Shown piece by piece: positions 33,618 through 42,840 of a stretch of 64,000 bases of DNA. Each line of letters opens with the position of its first letter. The stretch's first letter is position 1. The translations under genes were made by a program, and so were the position numbers. Below the pieces are notes generated by a model, which saw nothing but the letters and a program-made list of their open reading frames with translations, did not search any database and had not been told where the DNA came from. The DNA comes from Blastocatellia bacterium (GTDB lineage: Bacteria; Acidobacteriota; Blastocatellia; Pyrinomonadales; Pyrinomonadaceae), in assembly GCA_016789265.1 (NCBI GenBank), contig JAEUQK010000029.1:371353-435352 (forward strand). The letters are read 5' to 3'.

Positions 33618-36236
33618 TCAACGCCCAATACTCGTACACTTTTCAAGATCGGCTGAAATGACCTCGGCTCTTGCAGCTTCCTCGCCGGTCGTCAGGCCCG
33701 CATCCCGAAACTCCTTAAAGACGTCAAATGCGGCTCGCAACATACTACAGCCGGTCGCTACTTCCTTTGATACAAATTTTCCTTTTGTGTCTTTCATCCC
33801 ACTCATAAGGTGTGCCCGGCCCAGTTGTTCGCGCACAGCCGCCGCACTAAAGGCAAGAAGCTTATCGTTTGGATCGGAGGACATCAGTCTTTCAAACTCC
33901 TCTAGGGTAGGCGATAACAGTCGAATTGCCTCGTCAAATCTGCCCGACCTAACCAGAAGTTCGCCTTTGTTTTCTTCGGCCGCGCGAACAACCGCGGCGA
34001 AATCGGCGTTTTGCTTATCACTCGCGGCGATTTCCTTGGACATTGAGAGGGCCTTATCCGCATCGGCGATCGCCTCACTGCATCTGCCGACTTCGCATTG
34101 CGTTTTCGAAACGTATAGGTACGAAACGGCAACGTCACGTCGATAAGTGATGTTTGACGGCTCCAACGACCAAGCCTTTTTTCCAATTTCCAATGATTTC
34201 TGATAATAGGCCAGTGCCTCAGCTTTCTGGCCGAACGACGATAGGATCTCGGCATACATGTCGTTCACGGTCGAGAGCGAAATAAGGAGTTCCGGGTGGT
34301 CAGGTTTCTTTCCTACCTCAGATTCAAGGATCGCGATCGCCTTCCTGGAATTTTCCGCCCCAATATCCGCCTTACCCAAGGCAGCGTTCGCACGGCCAAA
34401 CCTGGCATAAGCCGCAGCAAGATCAATGACGAAATCGGGGTCGCTTCCTAGTTCAGCTTCGAGCGGGACAACCAACTCCAAAGCTTTACCGCAGTTTTCC
34501 AGATAGCCGTCCAGATCGGCGTTCTGAAAACTTGTTTCGGCCATCTTGGTATAACCCTGAGAAAGTTTCCAGACTAATTTTGGCTCCGTGAATCCTCTAT
34601 CAACGAGCGACCTGCGGATATCGAATGAGCGTTTGTAGCTCTGCTCCGATTTTTCACGTTGGCCAAGATTAGAGCGGGACATGCCGCCCTGAAGGTCGCC
34701 GATCCTCTGATAAGCATCCGCAAGTTCGGTCAGGAGATAGGGGTCGGTCGGGTTTTCGGCCGCGAGACGATCAAGGTATTCGAGGGCTTTAGAGACCAGC
34801 AGTTCTCGCGCCGGTGTTGAACCAGGCAGTTGTTCAATGGCGTCGTGTATCTCATATAGGACGCTCTTAGAGAGCGCTCGTGTCTCATTGAACTGCCGTT
34901 CTGCACGGGCGCGTTCAGCATTTGCCACCTGATATTGCCATCCGGTTACGGCCGTCGTTCCTATGAGCAAAGCCGCGACTGCCGCAGAAGCAGCTACTGC
35001 AGCCTTATGTCTTCTTACGAACTTTCCAAGACGGTAGCGAATCGAGTCCGCCGTTGCTTTGACGGGCAATCCCTTAAGATATCGGTCGACATCGTCGAGA
35101 AGTTCGGTCACCGATTGGTAACGGCGTTCCGGCTCGCGACGAATAGCCTTCATTACAATGTTATCGAGGTCCCCGCGAAGAGCTCTTGCATCCGGAGTCG
35201 CCGTACGAATGACCGATCTTAAGGGTACATCCCCGGTCGGGTGGGCTTCGTAAACAAGTGTTCGTTTGTCATCGTTTCGTGTGATGTCGTCGTGTTCGGA
35301 TGCGGCAGCAGAGGGTTTCTTCGGATCCTTTGTGCTGATCGCGGCTGCGAGGGCAGAAAGGTCGCGACCATGTACTTGAAACGGACGTACTCCGGTGAGC
35401 AGCTCATAAAGCACAACGCCGAGGCTATAGACATCTGTCAAGGTAGATGTAGCCTCGCCGCGAAGCTGTTCCGGAGAGGCATATTCCGGCGTGAGAACTC
35501 GAAATTGTGTCGCCGTTGCAGCGTCATTATCCGCGTTCCAATCAGGCTGGAGGACTTTAGCAATGCCAAAATCGAGCAATTTCGGTTCACCGTCCTCGCC
35601 GACAAGAATGTTTGAAGGTTTCAGATCACGATGAACTACGAGATTCTGATGAGCGTATATTACTGCTGAACAGACTTTCGAGAATAAACGAAGCCGTGAC
35701 GTGAGGTCAGAGTTCTTTGCCTCACAATAGGCTCGGATAGAATCTCCCTTAACATACTCCATGACAAAGTACGGTAGTCCGTCGGGAGTCGATCCGCCAT
35801 CAAGCATTCTGGCGATATTCGGGTGCTCCAGGTTCGCGAGTATCTGCCGTTCGATCAGGAAACGCTTGAGGACAGATGACGTATCCATCCCGCGCTTTAT
35901 AAGCTTAAGCGCAACGCGCTGTGAGAACCCCTCACCTTGCTGTTCAGCAAGGTAAACACTTCCCATTCCACCGACCCCGATCTGCTCGATAAGCCGGTAC
36001 TCGTCGATCTGGTCGCCCGCGACAGCCGAACGGTCATCACGGTCCATGCTTCCTTGGTCGATCAAGAACGGATCTTCGATGAAACTTCCCGCGTCCGATT
36101 CAGCGTTCAGGAGAATTATGACATCCGGTCGTATATCGGCGGGAAGGGAACTTACAAAGCTCGACCTTTCCTCGGCAGTCATTTCGACGGCACGCGAGAA
36201 GGCAGATTTAATTTCTTTCCAACGACTAGGATCCAT
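33618..36236 (-). CDS. Ser/Thr protein kinase with transmembrane helix and TPR region (paralogue 2)
   Basis: 872 residues. Kinase domain about 78-390 with IGVGGMGSVY, Lys111, HRD 202-204 and DFG 222-224. TM helix about 411-432, then TPR-like repeats to the C-terminus. The N-terminus (MDPSRWKEIKSAFSRAVEMTAEERSSFV) is the family's usual start. Compared with its neighbour, the catalytic part is highly alike (the segment LEHPNIARMLDGGSTPDGLP is the same in both), while the TPR part and the activation-to-TM linker have diverged. The ECF sigma gene lies 40 bases upstream on the same strand, forming a sigma-kinase-kinase operon. Confidence 0.93.
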   Translation of the reverse strand: MDPSRWKEIKSAFSRAVEMTAEERSSFVSSLPADIRPDVIILLNAESDAGSFIEDPFLIDQGSMDRDDRSAVAGDQIDEYRLIEQIGVGGMGSVYLAEQQGEGFSQRVALKLIKRGMDTSSVLKRFLIERQILANLEHPNIARMLDGGSTPDGLPYFVMEYVKGDSIRAYCEAKNSDLTSRLRLFSKVCSAVIYAHQNLVVHRDLKPSNILVGEDGEPKLLDFGIAKVLQPDWNADNDAATATQFRVLTPEYASPEQLRGEATSTLTDVYSLGVVLYELLTGVRPFQVHGRDLSALAAAISTKDPKKPSAAASEHDDITRNDDKRTLVYEAHPTGDVPLRSVIRTATPDARALRGDLDNIVMKAIRREPERRYQSVTELLDDVDRYLKGLPVKATADSIRYRLGKFVRRHKAAVAASAAVAALLIGTTAVTGWQYQVANAERARAERQFNETRALSKSVLYEIHDAIEQLPGSTPARELLVSKALEYLDRLAAENPTDPYLLTELADAYQRIGDLQGGMSRSNLGQREKSEQSYKRSFDIRRSLVDRGFTEPKLVWKLSQGYTKMAETSFQNADLDGYLENCGKALELVVPLEAELGSDPDFVIDLAAAYARFGRANAALGKADIGAENSRKAIAILESEVGKKPDHPELLISLSTVNDMYAEILSSFGQKAEALAYYQKSLEIGKKAWSLEPSNITYRRDVAVSYLYVSKTQCEVGRCSEAIADADKALSMSKEIAASDKQNADFAAVVRAAEENKGELLVRSGRFDEAIRLLSPTLEEFERLMSSDPNDKLLAFSAAAVREQLGRAHLMSGMKDTKGKFVSKEVATGCSMLRAAFDVFKEFRDAGLTTGEEAARAEVISADLEKCTSIGR

Positions 36237-36276
36237 GGTTCAACGGAAACTACGCGGAAATCGGCCGGGAATCGGC

Positions 36277-36831
36277 TCAAGAGCCGTTGACGCGATCGAA
36301 TAACCAGGCCCGGGCGATCGACCATTCTCGCTTGATCGTAGCAGGAGAGACTTTCATTACTTCGGCGGTTTCTTCTATGGTCAGGCCGCCGAAATATCGC
36401 AGCTCAACGATGCGGCACTGATCAGGGTCAAATTCTGCAAGCTCCTTTAGGGCAGCATCGAGGTCGAGCAGATGTTTGTCTACATCAACCGAAATCGACG
36501 GCACGTCGTCGATGTTGATCCGTTCGACACCACGCTTTAGCGAACGTCGGGAACGGGCCGCATCGATCAAGATGCGCCGCATCGCCTGTGCAGCGATCGC
36601 GAAAAACTGCCCCCGGTTCTGCCAATCGACCGACCGCTGGTTTGTGAGTTTGAAATAGGCTTCGTGAACGAGTTCCGTCGTTTGGATCGAAACGGCATGC
36701 TCGCGATTTAGGAAACTGCCGGCCAGGCGGCGCAATTCGTCATAGACGATCGGCAATAGCTCATCCAACGCCTCTCGGTTTCCCTTGTTTTTTCCCAGTT
36801 CGTTGAGTAAAAGCGTGACTTCGGTCGCCAT
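36277..36831 (-). CDS. ECF-type sigma factor (TIGR02999-like)
   Basis: 184 residues. Region 2 includes LRRLAGSFLNREHAVSIQTTELVHEAYFKL (about 34-63). Region 4 includes RIVELRYFGGLTIEETAEVMKVSPATIKREWSIARAWL (about 141-178), with helix-turn-helix. This ECF group is regularly found beside Ser/Thr kinase genes in Acidobacteriota and Planctomycetes and usually lacks a classical anti-sigma gene, as here. Phosphorylation by the linked kinases is the likely control (inference). It heads the operon with the two kinase genes. Confidence 0.92.
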   Translation of the reverse strand: MATEVTLLLNELGKNKGNREALDELLPIVYDELRRLAGSFLNREHAVSIQTTELVHEAYFKLTNQRSVDWQNRGQFFAIAAQAMRRILIDAARSRRSLKRGVERINIDDVPSISVDVDKHLLDLDAALKELAEFDPDQCRIVELRYFGGLTIEETAEVMKVSPATIKREWSIARAWLFDRVNGS

Positions 36832-37114
36832 AAAAAGAATGAGCCGATTCTAACATATTGTCCGCGTTGTATTTGACAATTCTACAACAGTCGCCTGTAA
36901 GTGAACGCATAATGGCAATTTAAGTGGTTTTTGTTGGCGACACCGTAGGCCTAAAAGCAGTAAACTGAAGCATTCCCCCCCCGGGCGATCTGCAAGAACC
37001 CGTGAGGTCCTGAATCTGGAAAGAGCAAATTTTCCTGCAAATTGACCCGATCGTGTCTGTATATTCGCGTAGTGGTATCAAAATGGGGTGAATCGCATAA
37101 TAAGGAAGACCTTT
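36832..37114. other. Divergent spacer with a C8 homopolymer
   Basis: 283 bases between the sigma gene and the secreted protein gene. A run of eight C at 36975-36982 is the only marked structure. No convincing sigma70 promoter is seen upstream of 37115, so an ECF-type promoter read by the neighbouring sigma factor is possible. Confidence 0.4.
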
Positions 37115-37963
37115 ATGAAAAATCTGATTGGAACAGCGTTGATCGCTTTTTTGCTTACGATTACATCAATCTCCGTAAGCGCCCAAACCTGGAATTCGAA
37201 CGCCGGAGGTTACAACACCGGTTACGGAACCGTGTATGGCTCATTCGGCCTCGCGATGGCGACGCAGAACATGTACAACACGATGCAGATGAACATCCAG
37301 CGTGCCACTATGCGCCAGGCGATGATCAATAAATGGGGCAAGGCGGCCGTCGAAAGGGCGGAGGCTAACGCCCGTGCAGGGCGGACATCAAGTGCTGGAA
37401 GTTCGGCAGCGGCATCGGGTCCGGTAATTGCGACGCCTCCGCCGGTTCGAAAATATTACGGCGCATTTAAGCCCGATGCTTCTATCGTTCCGGGGAAGAA
37501 CATTGCCGATGCATTAGGAGATACGCCGCAGGAAAAGGCACTGCTCAAACAGATCGTCCAGGGGACGATCACCGCTTTTGAGGCTGAGGCTTCAGCGAAG
37601 GGATTAAAGAACAATATTGCGGGAGCGTTGACCTTCTTCATCGTCTCAAATAGCACGATATTTAACGAGTCCGATGAACCAGGTGACGACTCTGTGGTCA
37701 CACTGTTCGAAGCGATCGACCAAACTATCGATGAGATCCCCGAGTTCGGTAAAATGTCGAACGCCCAAAAGCAAGATCTGTATAACACCTTTATCGGAAT
37801 GGCCGCGATCCCGCTCGCAACCTACACCGAAGGCAAGCAGACAGCCGATGCGTCAACCGTTCAAACGGCACGTCAATTGGCTGGAGAACTGATCAAGATG
37901 GTGTTGAAGGTGGACCCGCGGAAAGTGAGGTTTTCAAATGGAGCTTGGGAGTTTGGAAAATAA
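37115..37963 (+). CDS. Secreted protein of unknown function (DUF6683-like), paralogue 1
   Basis: 282 residues from the ATG at 37115, chosen because AAGGA lies 8 bases upstream and the product begins with a clean signal peptide (MKNLIGTALIAFLLTITSISVSAQ). The N-terminal mature part is rich in Gly, Tyr, Asn and Met (GGYNTGYGTVYGSFG). After a Pro/Ala linker, the conserved C-terminal domain (about 115-275) contains PQEKALLKQIVQGTITAFEAEASAKGLKNNIAGALTFF-type helices. The next gene is a paralogue of this domain. Probably periplasmic. Beyond the DUF resemblance I cannot assign a function. Confidence 0.8.
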   Translation: MKNLIGTALIAFLLTITSISVSAQTWNSNAGGYNTGYGTVYGSFGLAMATQNMYNTMQMNIQRATMRQAMINKWGKAAVERAEANARAGRTSSAGSSAAASGPVIATPPPVRKYYGAFKPDASIVPGKNIADALGDTPQEKALLKQIVQGTITAFEAEASAKGLKNNIAGALTFFIVSNSTIFNESDEPGDDSVVTLFEAIDQTIDEIPEFGKMSNAQKQDLYNTFIGMAAIPLATYTEGKQTADASTVQTARQLAGELIKMVLKVDPRKVRFSNGAWEFGK

Positions 37964-38001
37964 CCAATTCGAGGCATCGGAATTCTGATATTATTTTCCA
38001 A

Positions 38002-38820
38002 ATGTGCGTGGTTCCGATCCGTAACTCTGCTGTTTTCGTCGTAGTGCTATTAGTCACTGCGATAAATTCGTTCTCGCAGGTCCAGGGCGGCGGTTCGGTT
38101 TCGTCAGGCGGGATCGGAAAAGCATATGAAGCGGCCGGAAAGAGCGCCGCGGCCCGCGAACTTCAACGGCGCATAGACGGTGGGCTCCTAAAGAGCGCCG
38201 TGGCGAGATCAAAAGGCGGAAGACCGAAAACTGCTCAACTCAGGCCGAGTTCATCGTCGCCTCAGGTTCCGGGACGCCCGGCTGCAATTCCTTCAAATTC
38301 CAACACCCCAGCGTTCACTGAATTCACCCCCGCTCGAAACACTGGCTTCGAAACCACATTCGCTAATTCAATTGGCGGGACCGAGCAGGAAAAAGAGTTC
38401 ATACGACAAGTCGTAGGTGCAACGAAAACGGCATTTGAACAGGAAGTGTCGGCAAAAGGCAGGCCGAATAACCTCGCGGCGGCGATGACTTTCTTTGTCG
38501 CAACGATGGCGACGGTTTATCACAATGATCCGGAACCGTCCGATGCGGCGATAGATAAACTCTGGGACGGGCTGAACGAGACGCTTAATGAACTTCCAGG
38601 TGTTGCGGGAATGACCGATGCGGAAAAGCAGATAATGTATGACACGCTGGTCGCTTACAGCGGCCTGGTGCTTACCGGTCACTTGGTGGCCCAGCAGACA
38701 GGAGATCCGGACACGCGAAAGATCTATAAGGCCCTTGCCGGAGTTTTGATCCAGACTGTTCTGAAGACCGATCCTGAAAAGCTCCGATTCACGTCGACCG
38801 GATTGGTCGTAGGCGGGTGA
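38002..38820 (+). CDS. Secreted protein of unknown function (DUF6683-like), paralogue 2
   Basis: 272 residues from the ATG at 38002, which gives a proper signal peptide (IRNSAVFVVVLLVTAINSFSQ). An upstream in-frame ATG at 37945 would overlap the preceding gene and add a polar leader. The C-terminal domain matches paralogue 1: TEQEKEFIRQVVGATKTAFEQEVSAKG, NNLAAAMTFFVATMATVY, then LNELPGVAGMTDAEKQIMYDTLV. The N-terminal mature part differs (GGGSVSSGGIGKAYEAAG). The pair is co-oriented with 38 bases between them and arose by duplication. Confidence 0.78.
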   Translation: MCVVPIRNSAVFVVVLLVTAINSFSQVQGGGSVSSGGIGKAYEAAGKSAAARELQRRIDGGLLKSAVARSKGGRPKTAQLRPSSSSPQVPGRPAAIPSNSNTPAFTEFTPARNTGFETTFANSIGGTEQEKEFIRQVVGATKTAFEQEVSAKGRPNNLAAAMTFFVATMATVYHNDPEPSDAAIDKLWDGLNETLNELPGVAGMTDAEKQIMYDTLVAYSGLVLTGHLVAQQTGDPDTRKIYKALAGVLIQTVLKTDPEKLRFTSTGLVVGG

Positions 38821-38957
38821 ACGGTTGTTGCGGCTCCTTGACAGAATAACTCCATTTTCGTAAGTTTAAGGTTCGCCTTTTCGAAAGATCTGGCGGGTGA
38901 TCTTTCAAATTTGGCACCGGACAGTTTCCGGGAAATGCCGCCAAACAGACAGTTTTT

Positions 38958-39033
38958 GGGCATGTACGTCAATTGGTAGACAGCCTCCCTTACAAGGAGG
39001 AAGTTAGGGGTTCGAGTCCCTTCGTGCCCACCA
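38958..39033 (+). tRNA. tRNA-Val (anticodon TAC)
   Basis: Seven-base acceptor stem GGGCATG / CGTGCCC (one G-T pair), anticodon stem CCTCC / GGAGG around loop CTTACAA with TAC at 38991-38993, T-loop GGTTCGAGTCC, discriminator A, and CCA encoded in the DNA. It is 33 bases before tRNA-Asp, so the two are likely cotranscribed. Confidence 0.95.
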
Positions 39034-39066
39034 GTTGCGAAATTTCATCAGTGAAGTTTCAAATGC

Positions 39067-39143
39067 GGGGTCGTAGTTCAGTTGGTTAGAACGCCAGCCT
39101 GTCACGTTGGAGGTCGCGGGTTCGAGCCCCGTCGGCCCCGCCA
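39067..39143 (+). tRNA. tRNA-Asp (anticodon GTC)
   Basis: Acceptor GGGGTCG / CGGCCCC, D arm GTTCAGTTGGTTAGAAC, anticodon loop CTGTCAC with GTC at 39101-39103, T arm CGGGTTCGAGCCCCG, discriminator G (an Asp identity element) and encoded CCA. An intrinsic terminator follows 11 bases later. Confidence 0.96.
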
Positions 39144-39154
39144 CCATTTACACA

Positions 39155-39182
39155 AAAAAGCCGGACGATCGTCCGGCTTTTT
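39155..39182. terminator. Bidirectional intrinsic terminator after the tRNA pair
   Basis: Perfect 12-bp stem AAAAAGCCGGAC / GTCCGGCTTTTT with a GATC loop. T-runs on both outer strands end the tRNA transcript and the convergent kinase transcript. Confidence 0.93.
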
Positions 39183-39203
39183 CTGTTTATATCGATCTTA
39201 GTC

Positions 39204-42104
39204 TTAACGCTTGCCAGTCGCCGCGGAATTCCCGGCAGTTAACATCACCGCGTCCGTCAATACTTTGAGCCGAACAGCGGCAAAGCGCGAGTTGTCGCGC
39301 GAAAATGAGAGGTCAACGATGTCGTCCGGCTCGGTCGTCATCAGGAGTTTAGGTTGTCCTTGTTCAGGATCGATCTGAAACACCTTATTTGCCAGTCCTT
39401 CGCCTTGTTGGGCTTCTTGGTAGAAAAGCGACTTGCCGTCAGGCATCCACTTGAAAAGCCAAGTCGGCCGAATATCAAGAATAGCCCTCGGTTTCTCGGA
39501 GTCGACGGGCTTGACGACCACCCTCATTGGATTGTTGACGTCACCTCCCATTGTATAGGCGACAAACTTTCCATCAGGAGACATTGCCCAGTAATAAGTA
39601 AACGCGCGGGGCAGGTAATCGAGACCCTTTACGGGGCCGCCTTCGACCGACACCTGACCCATCGGCGGCGAGCCTTCGTTATACCAACGAAATACGACCG
39701 TTTTGCCGTCGGCCGCGAACTGAGCGGTCTGGGTTATGCCCGGTGCATCAGCAAGAAGGACCTGATCACTCCCGTCGATGTTCATTCGCCAGATCTGATT
39801 GAAGCCGGTTCGCTTGGACGTGAAAACAATGTAGCGCCCGTCACCCGAGACGCGCGGATTTAGATTGTCCGAATCCTGCGGAGTAAGCTGAAGAGCATTT
39901 TTACCGTCAGCATCTGCGATCCAGACCGAAAGTCTATCGTTCTCAAGTACATCGAAAACAATGCGGCCGTCCGGTGTCCAGTCAACGTTAGTATTTGCCA
40001 ACGGCTCACGCGTGAGCGGCGTCATTGTCTTGAAATCGGATGTATTTCCCGTCCAAACTCGCGACTCGTCAGTACGCAAAACGCTGACGATGTTGCGTCC
40101 TTCGCGGTCAACACTCACTCCGATGTAACTGTTCAGATCATTCGTGATCCGTGTGATAACGCCTGACGGCACCGCAACGTGAAACAATTGACGCCGGTTC
40201 GAATTACCGTCAACCGCATTCATTAACAGTCCGCCATTTCTATCAAGAGGGGCGAGGACCTCGATGCGTTCCTTTTTGCTAAGTATCTCTCGTTCACTGC
40301 CGGTCTGAACGTCCAGCATGACTATTGACCAGTACTCTATCTCCTTTAGTTCTCGTCTTATGTAAAAGATCGATCGACCATCTGACGAGAACCGAGCCTT
40401 TCGAATGATCGACTCACCCTCTAGAACTCTAACAACTTGCTCGTCGCTTCCGTTTTCCGAGTTTGCCGAGATCAAAGTCGAATTTGTGACATTGACCGAA
40501 GTGTCCGGAGCGGGATCTCCGTATCGAACAAACAGGACGCGTTTGCCGTCGGGAGATAGGTTTCCAAGGTGGTTGACCTTTTCAACCACTTTTCGGGCTT
40601 GGCCGCCAAGGGTCGGGACCCGATACAGAGTGCCGTGTACCCCAAATCGAGGTGCGGTTATGTAGTAGATGTACTCGTTGTCGTTGCTGAATGCGATGTC
40701 CCAGTAATGAACCTGCTGCGATGGAACGATCCTTATCGCATTTACATCGCTAACGCGTCGCAGCCAAAGCGAACGGCCGTCGTTGTCTTCGTAAGTTACG
40801 TAAGCGACTGACCGTCCGTCAGGCGAGATCACAGACAGAGCAACGTTGTTGGTCTGGGAAAGCTTGCGCATTGAGATCGTGTCAACGCTGAACGGTTGGG
40901 TCACTCCTTCACGCGAAAAGAAATACCAACCGCCTGCCGCAAGCAGGATGACCGCGATGGCACCGATAACAAGAACTAATTTGGACGGGGAAGTGGCCTC
41001 GAGATAAAATCGACGGGCAAAGCTATCCATCGAAACACCTGCGTCGCTTGCAGCCTTAGCGTCGCGTATGATCGAACGCACTTCCTTCATTGACTGAAAT
41101 CGTTGGCCGGGCGATTTCTGCAAACATTTTGCCACCATCTTACCTAGTACCGAAGGTACTTCGGGCCTTAGCTTTGCGATCGGCTTCGGACTGTCGTGGA
41201 TCACCGATCGAACGATGAGGCCTTGACTGGAGCCTCTGAACGGCCGTTGTCCGGTAAGTGCCTCATACATTACCGTACCAAAGCTGAAAATATCGCTCCG
41301 TTGGTCAACGTCCGCAGCCTCGGCCTGTTCGGGAGACATATAAGATGGTGTTCCGATGATCTGGCCTGGTGCGGTAATGTCGTTGGCCGGCGTGGCACCG
41401 GCGATGCTTTGCTCGATCTGCGCGAGGCCGAAATCGAGGATCTTCGGCACACCCTCCGATGTGATCATTATGTTGCCGGGCTTGATATCTCGATGGATAA
41501 TGCCTTTTTCGTGGGCATGGGCGAGTGCATCGGCGATCGGATCGAACCACTCTAGGAATTGGTTTATTTCCAGACCTCCGTCAGGCGTCAAATGATCCAG
41601 CGTTTGCCCATCGACATACTCCATAGTTATGAACTGCAAGCCGTCAAAATCTTCCACGGAATAGATCGTAGCTACATTGGGATGATTTAAGTTTGCGGCG
41701 GCCTGAGCCTCATTACTGAATCGACGAAGAAAGTTTGGGTCGGAGGCGAAAGAGGGCGGCAGTGTCTTTAATGCGACGCAGCGTCCGAGTTTGGTATCGG
41801 TCGCGAGATAAACTTCGCCCATTCCGCCAAAACCGATCGCCCGTTCGATCACGTAATGGCCGAGTGTGTTTCCCGGCGACATTGTCTGGGCGTGCTCCGC
41901 GAAGTCGGGAATGAATTTTCCGGCGATCGGATCGGAAATAAAGTTGCCGGCCTCGCTGCCGGCCGCTAAGAGTGATTCAACCTCAGCTCGGAGTGTCTTA
42001 TCGTCTCCGCACTCTCTGTCGAGAAATGCCGAACGCTTATCAGCAGGAAGTTCGGCTGCCGAGTGAAACAACTCGCTGACTTTTTCCCATTTTTCCGGAG
42101 TCAT
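39204..42104 (-). CDS. Ser/Thr protein kinase with C-terminal TolB/WD40-like propeller
   Basis: 966 residues from the ATG at 42104 (MTPEKWEKVSELFHSAAEL, the family's usual start). An earlier in-frame start at 42140 would overlap the sigma gene by 31 bases. Kinase domain about 82-350: IGFGGMGEVY, Lys113, HRD 204-206, DFG 224-226, SPEQ near 257. TM helix about 376-396. The rest holds repeated PD40/TolB blades (SPDGRSVAYV, SPDGKRVLFV, SSDGRSIFYI, SGDGRYIVFTSKRTG, SPDGKFVAYT). The propeller would lie outside the membrane as sensor or partner-binding domain. It follows the sigma gene with 5 bases between, as one operon. Confidence 0.92.
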   Translation of the reverse strand: MTPEKWEKVSELFHSAAELPADKRSAFLDRECGDDKTLRAEVESLLAAGSEAGNFISDPIAGKFIPDFAEHAQTMSPGNTLGHYVIERAIGFGGMGEVYLATDTKLGRCVALKTLPPSFASDPNFLRRFSNEAQAAANLNHPNVATIYSVEDFDGLQFITMEYVDGQTLDHLTPDGGLEINQFLEWFDPIADALAHAHEKGIIHRDIKPGNIMITSEGVPKILDFGLAQIEQSIAGATPANDITAPGQIIGTPSYMSPEQAEAADVDQRSDIFSFGTVMYEALTGQRPFRGSSQGLIVRSVIHDSPKPIAKLRPEVPSVLGKMVAKCLQKSPGQRFQSMKEVRSIIRDAKAASDAGVSMDSFARRFYLEATSPSKLVLVIGAIAVILLAAGGWYFFSREGVTQPFSVDTISMRKLSQTNNVALSVISPDGRSVAYVTYEDNDGRSLWLRRVSDVNAIRIVPSQQVHYWDIAFSNDNEYIYYITAPRFGVHGTLYRVPTLGGQARKVVEKVNHLGNLSPDGKRVLFVRYGDPAPDTSVNVTNSTLISANSENGSDEQVVRVLEGESIIRKARFSSDGRSIFYIRRELKEIEYWSIVMLDVQTGSEREILSKKERIEVLAPLDRNGGLLMNAVDGNSNRRQLFHVAVPSGVITRITNDLNSYIGVSVDREGRNIVSVLRTDESRVWTGNTSDFKTMTPLTREPLANTNVDWTPDGRIVFDVLENDRLSVWIADADGKNALQLTPQDSDNLNPRVSGDGRYIVFTSKRTGFNQIWRMNIDGSDQVLLADAPGITQTAQFAADGKTVVFRWYNEGSPPMGQVSVEGGPVKGLDYLPRAFTYYWAMSPDGKFVAYTMGGDVNNPMRVVVKPVDSEKPRAILDIRPTWLFKWMPDGKSLFYQEAQQGEGLANKVFQIDPEQGQPKLLMTTEPDDIVDLSFSRDNSRFAAVRLKVLTDAVMLTAGNSAATGKR

Positions 42105-42109
42105 CTGGT

Positions 42110-42670
42110 TCAAGTGCGGCTCAGTTCGCGATAAAGCCATGCGCGGGCCAGGTTCCAGTCTCGACGTACGGTTCGGCTGGAGATATCGAGGGTTTCGGCG
42201 ATCTGTTCTTCCGTCAATCCGCCAAAATAGCGGAGTTCGACGATCCGGCTCTGACGTTCGTTCATTTTCGCAAGCCGCTCCAACGCTTCATCCAACGCTA
42301 CGACCTCTGCATCCCGTTCGTCCGATACATCCACATTATCGCCCAAGGTGACTTGGACCCGCTCTCCTCCGCGCTTAAGACTGGCCTTCTTTCTTGCAAA
42401 ATCTACCAGGATCCTTCGCATAAGCTGAGCACAGATAGCGTAAAAGTGGTTGCGGTCCTGCCAGTTGACGCGATTGGAGTCTACCAGCCGAACAAATGCT
42501 TCATTCACTAACGCGGTTGTCTGAAGAGTGTGGCCGACCTTCTGGCGACGCATGTAGTTTCGTGCAAGGCGTCGAAGTTCCGTCTGGACAAGAGGTATCA
42601 ATTCGTCAAGGGCCGATCTTTCGCCCTTTCGCCAAGCAAGCAAAAGTTGGGTTATTTCCGGTTGTTCCAT
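42110..42670 (-). CDS. ECF-type sigma factor (TIGR02999-like), second copy
   Basis: 186 residues. Region 2: LRRLARNYMRRQKVGHTLQTTALVNEAFVRLVDSNRVNWQDRNHFYAICAQLMRRILVDFAR. Region 4: RIVELRYFGGLTEEQIAETLDISSRTVRRDWNLARAWLYREL. It is clearly the same group as the sigma factor at 36277-36831. It heads a two-gene unit with the WD40-type kinase. No anti-sigma gene is visible, so the kinase is the natural candidate regulator. Confidence 0.92.
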   Translation of the reverse strand: MEQPEITQLLLAWRKGERSALDELIPLVQTELRRLARNYMRRQKVGHTLQTTALVNEAFVRLVDSNRVNWQDRNHFYAICAQLMRRILVDFARKKASLKRGGERVQVTLGDNVDVSDERDAEVVALDEALERLAKMNERQSRIVELRYFGGLTEEQIAETLDISSRTVRRDWNLARAWLYRELSRT

Positions 42671-42840
42671 TGATCGCCCTTAATCGCTCCGGGACAAAAT
42701 ATGCCGAATTTTAACACAGACGCCTATTCACCCAAATTAACGATGTTTACTTGTGTCCTGTTTCACAAACATAAATCGTCTTAGAGAGTCGAACGGTTGC
42801 GTACCGTAAAACACAAGCGAAAGTTCGGCGGTAATCAGAA

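Noticed and set aside
42104..42140. Upstream start for the WD40-type kinase
   Set aside because: It would overlap the sigma gene by 31 bases and add a leader absent from the family's usual MTPE start.
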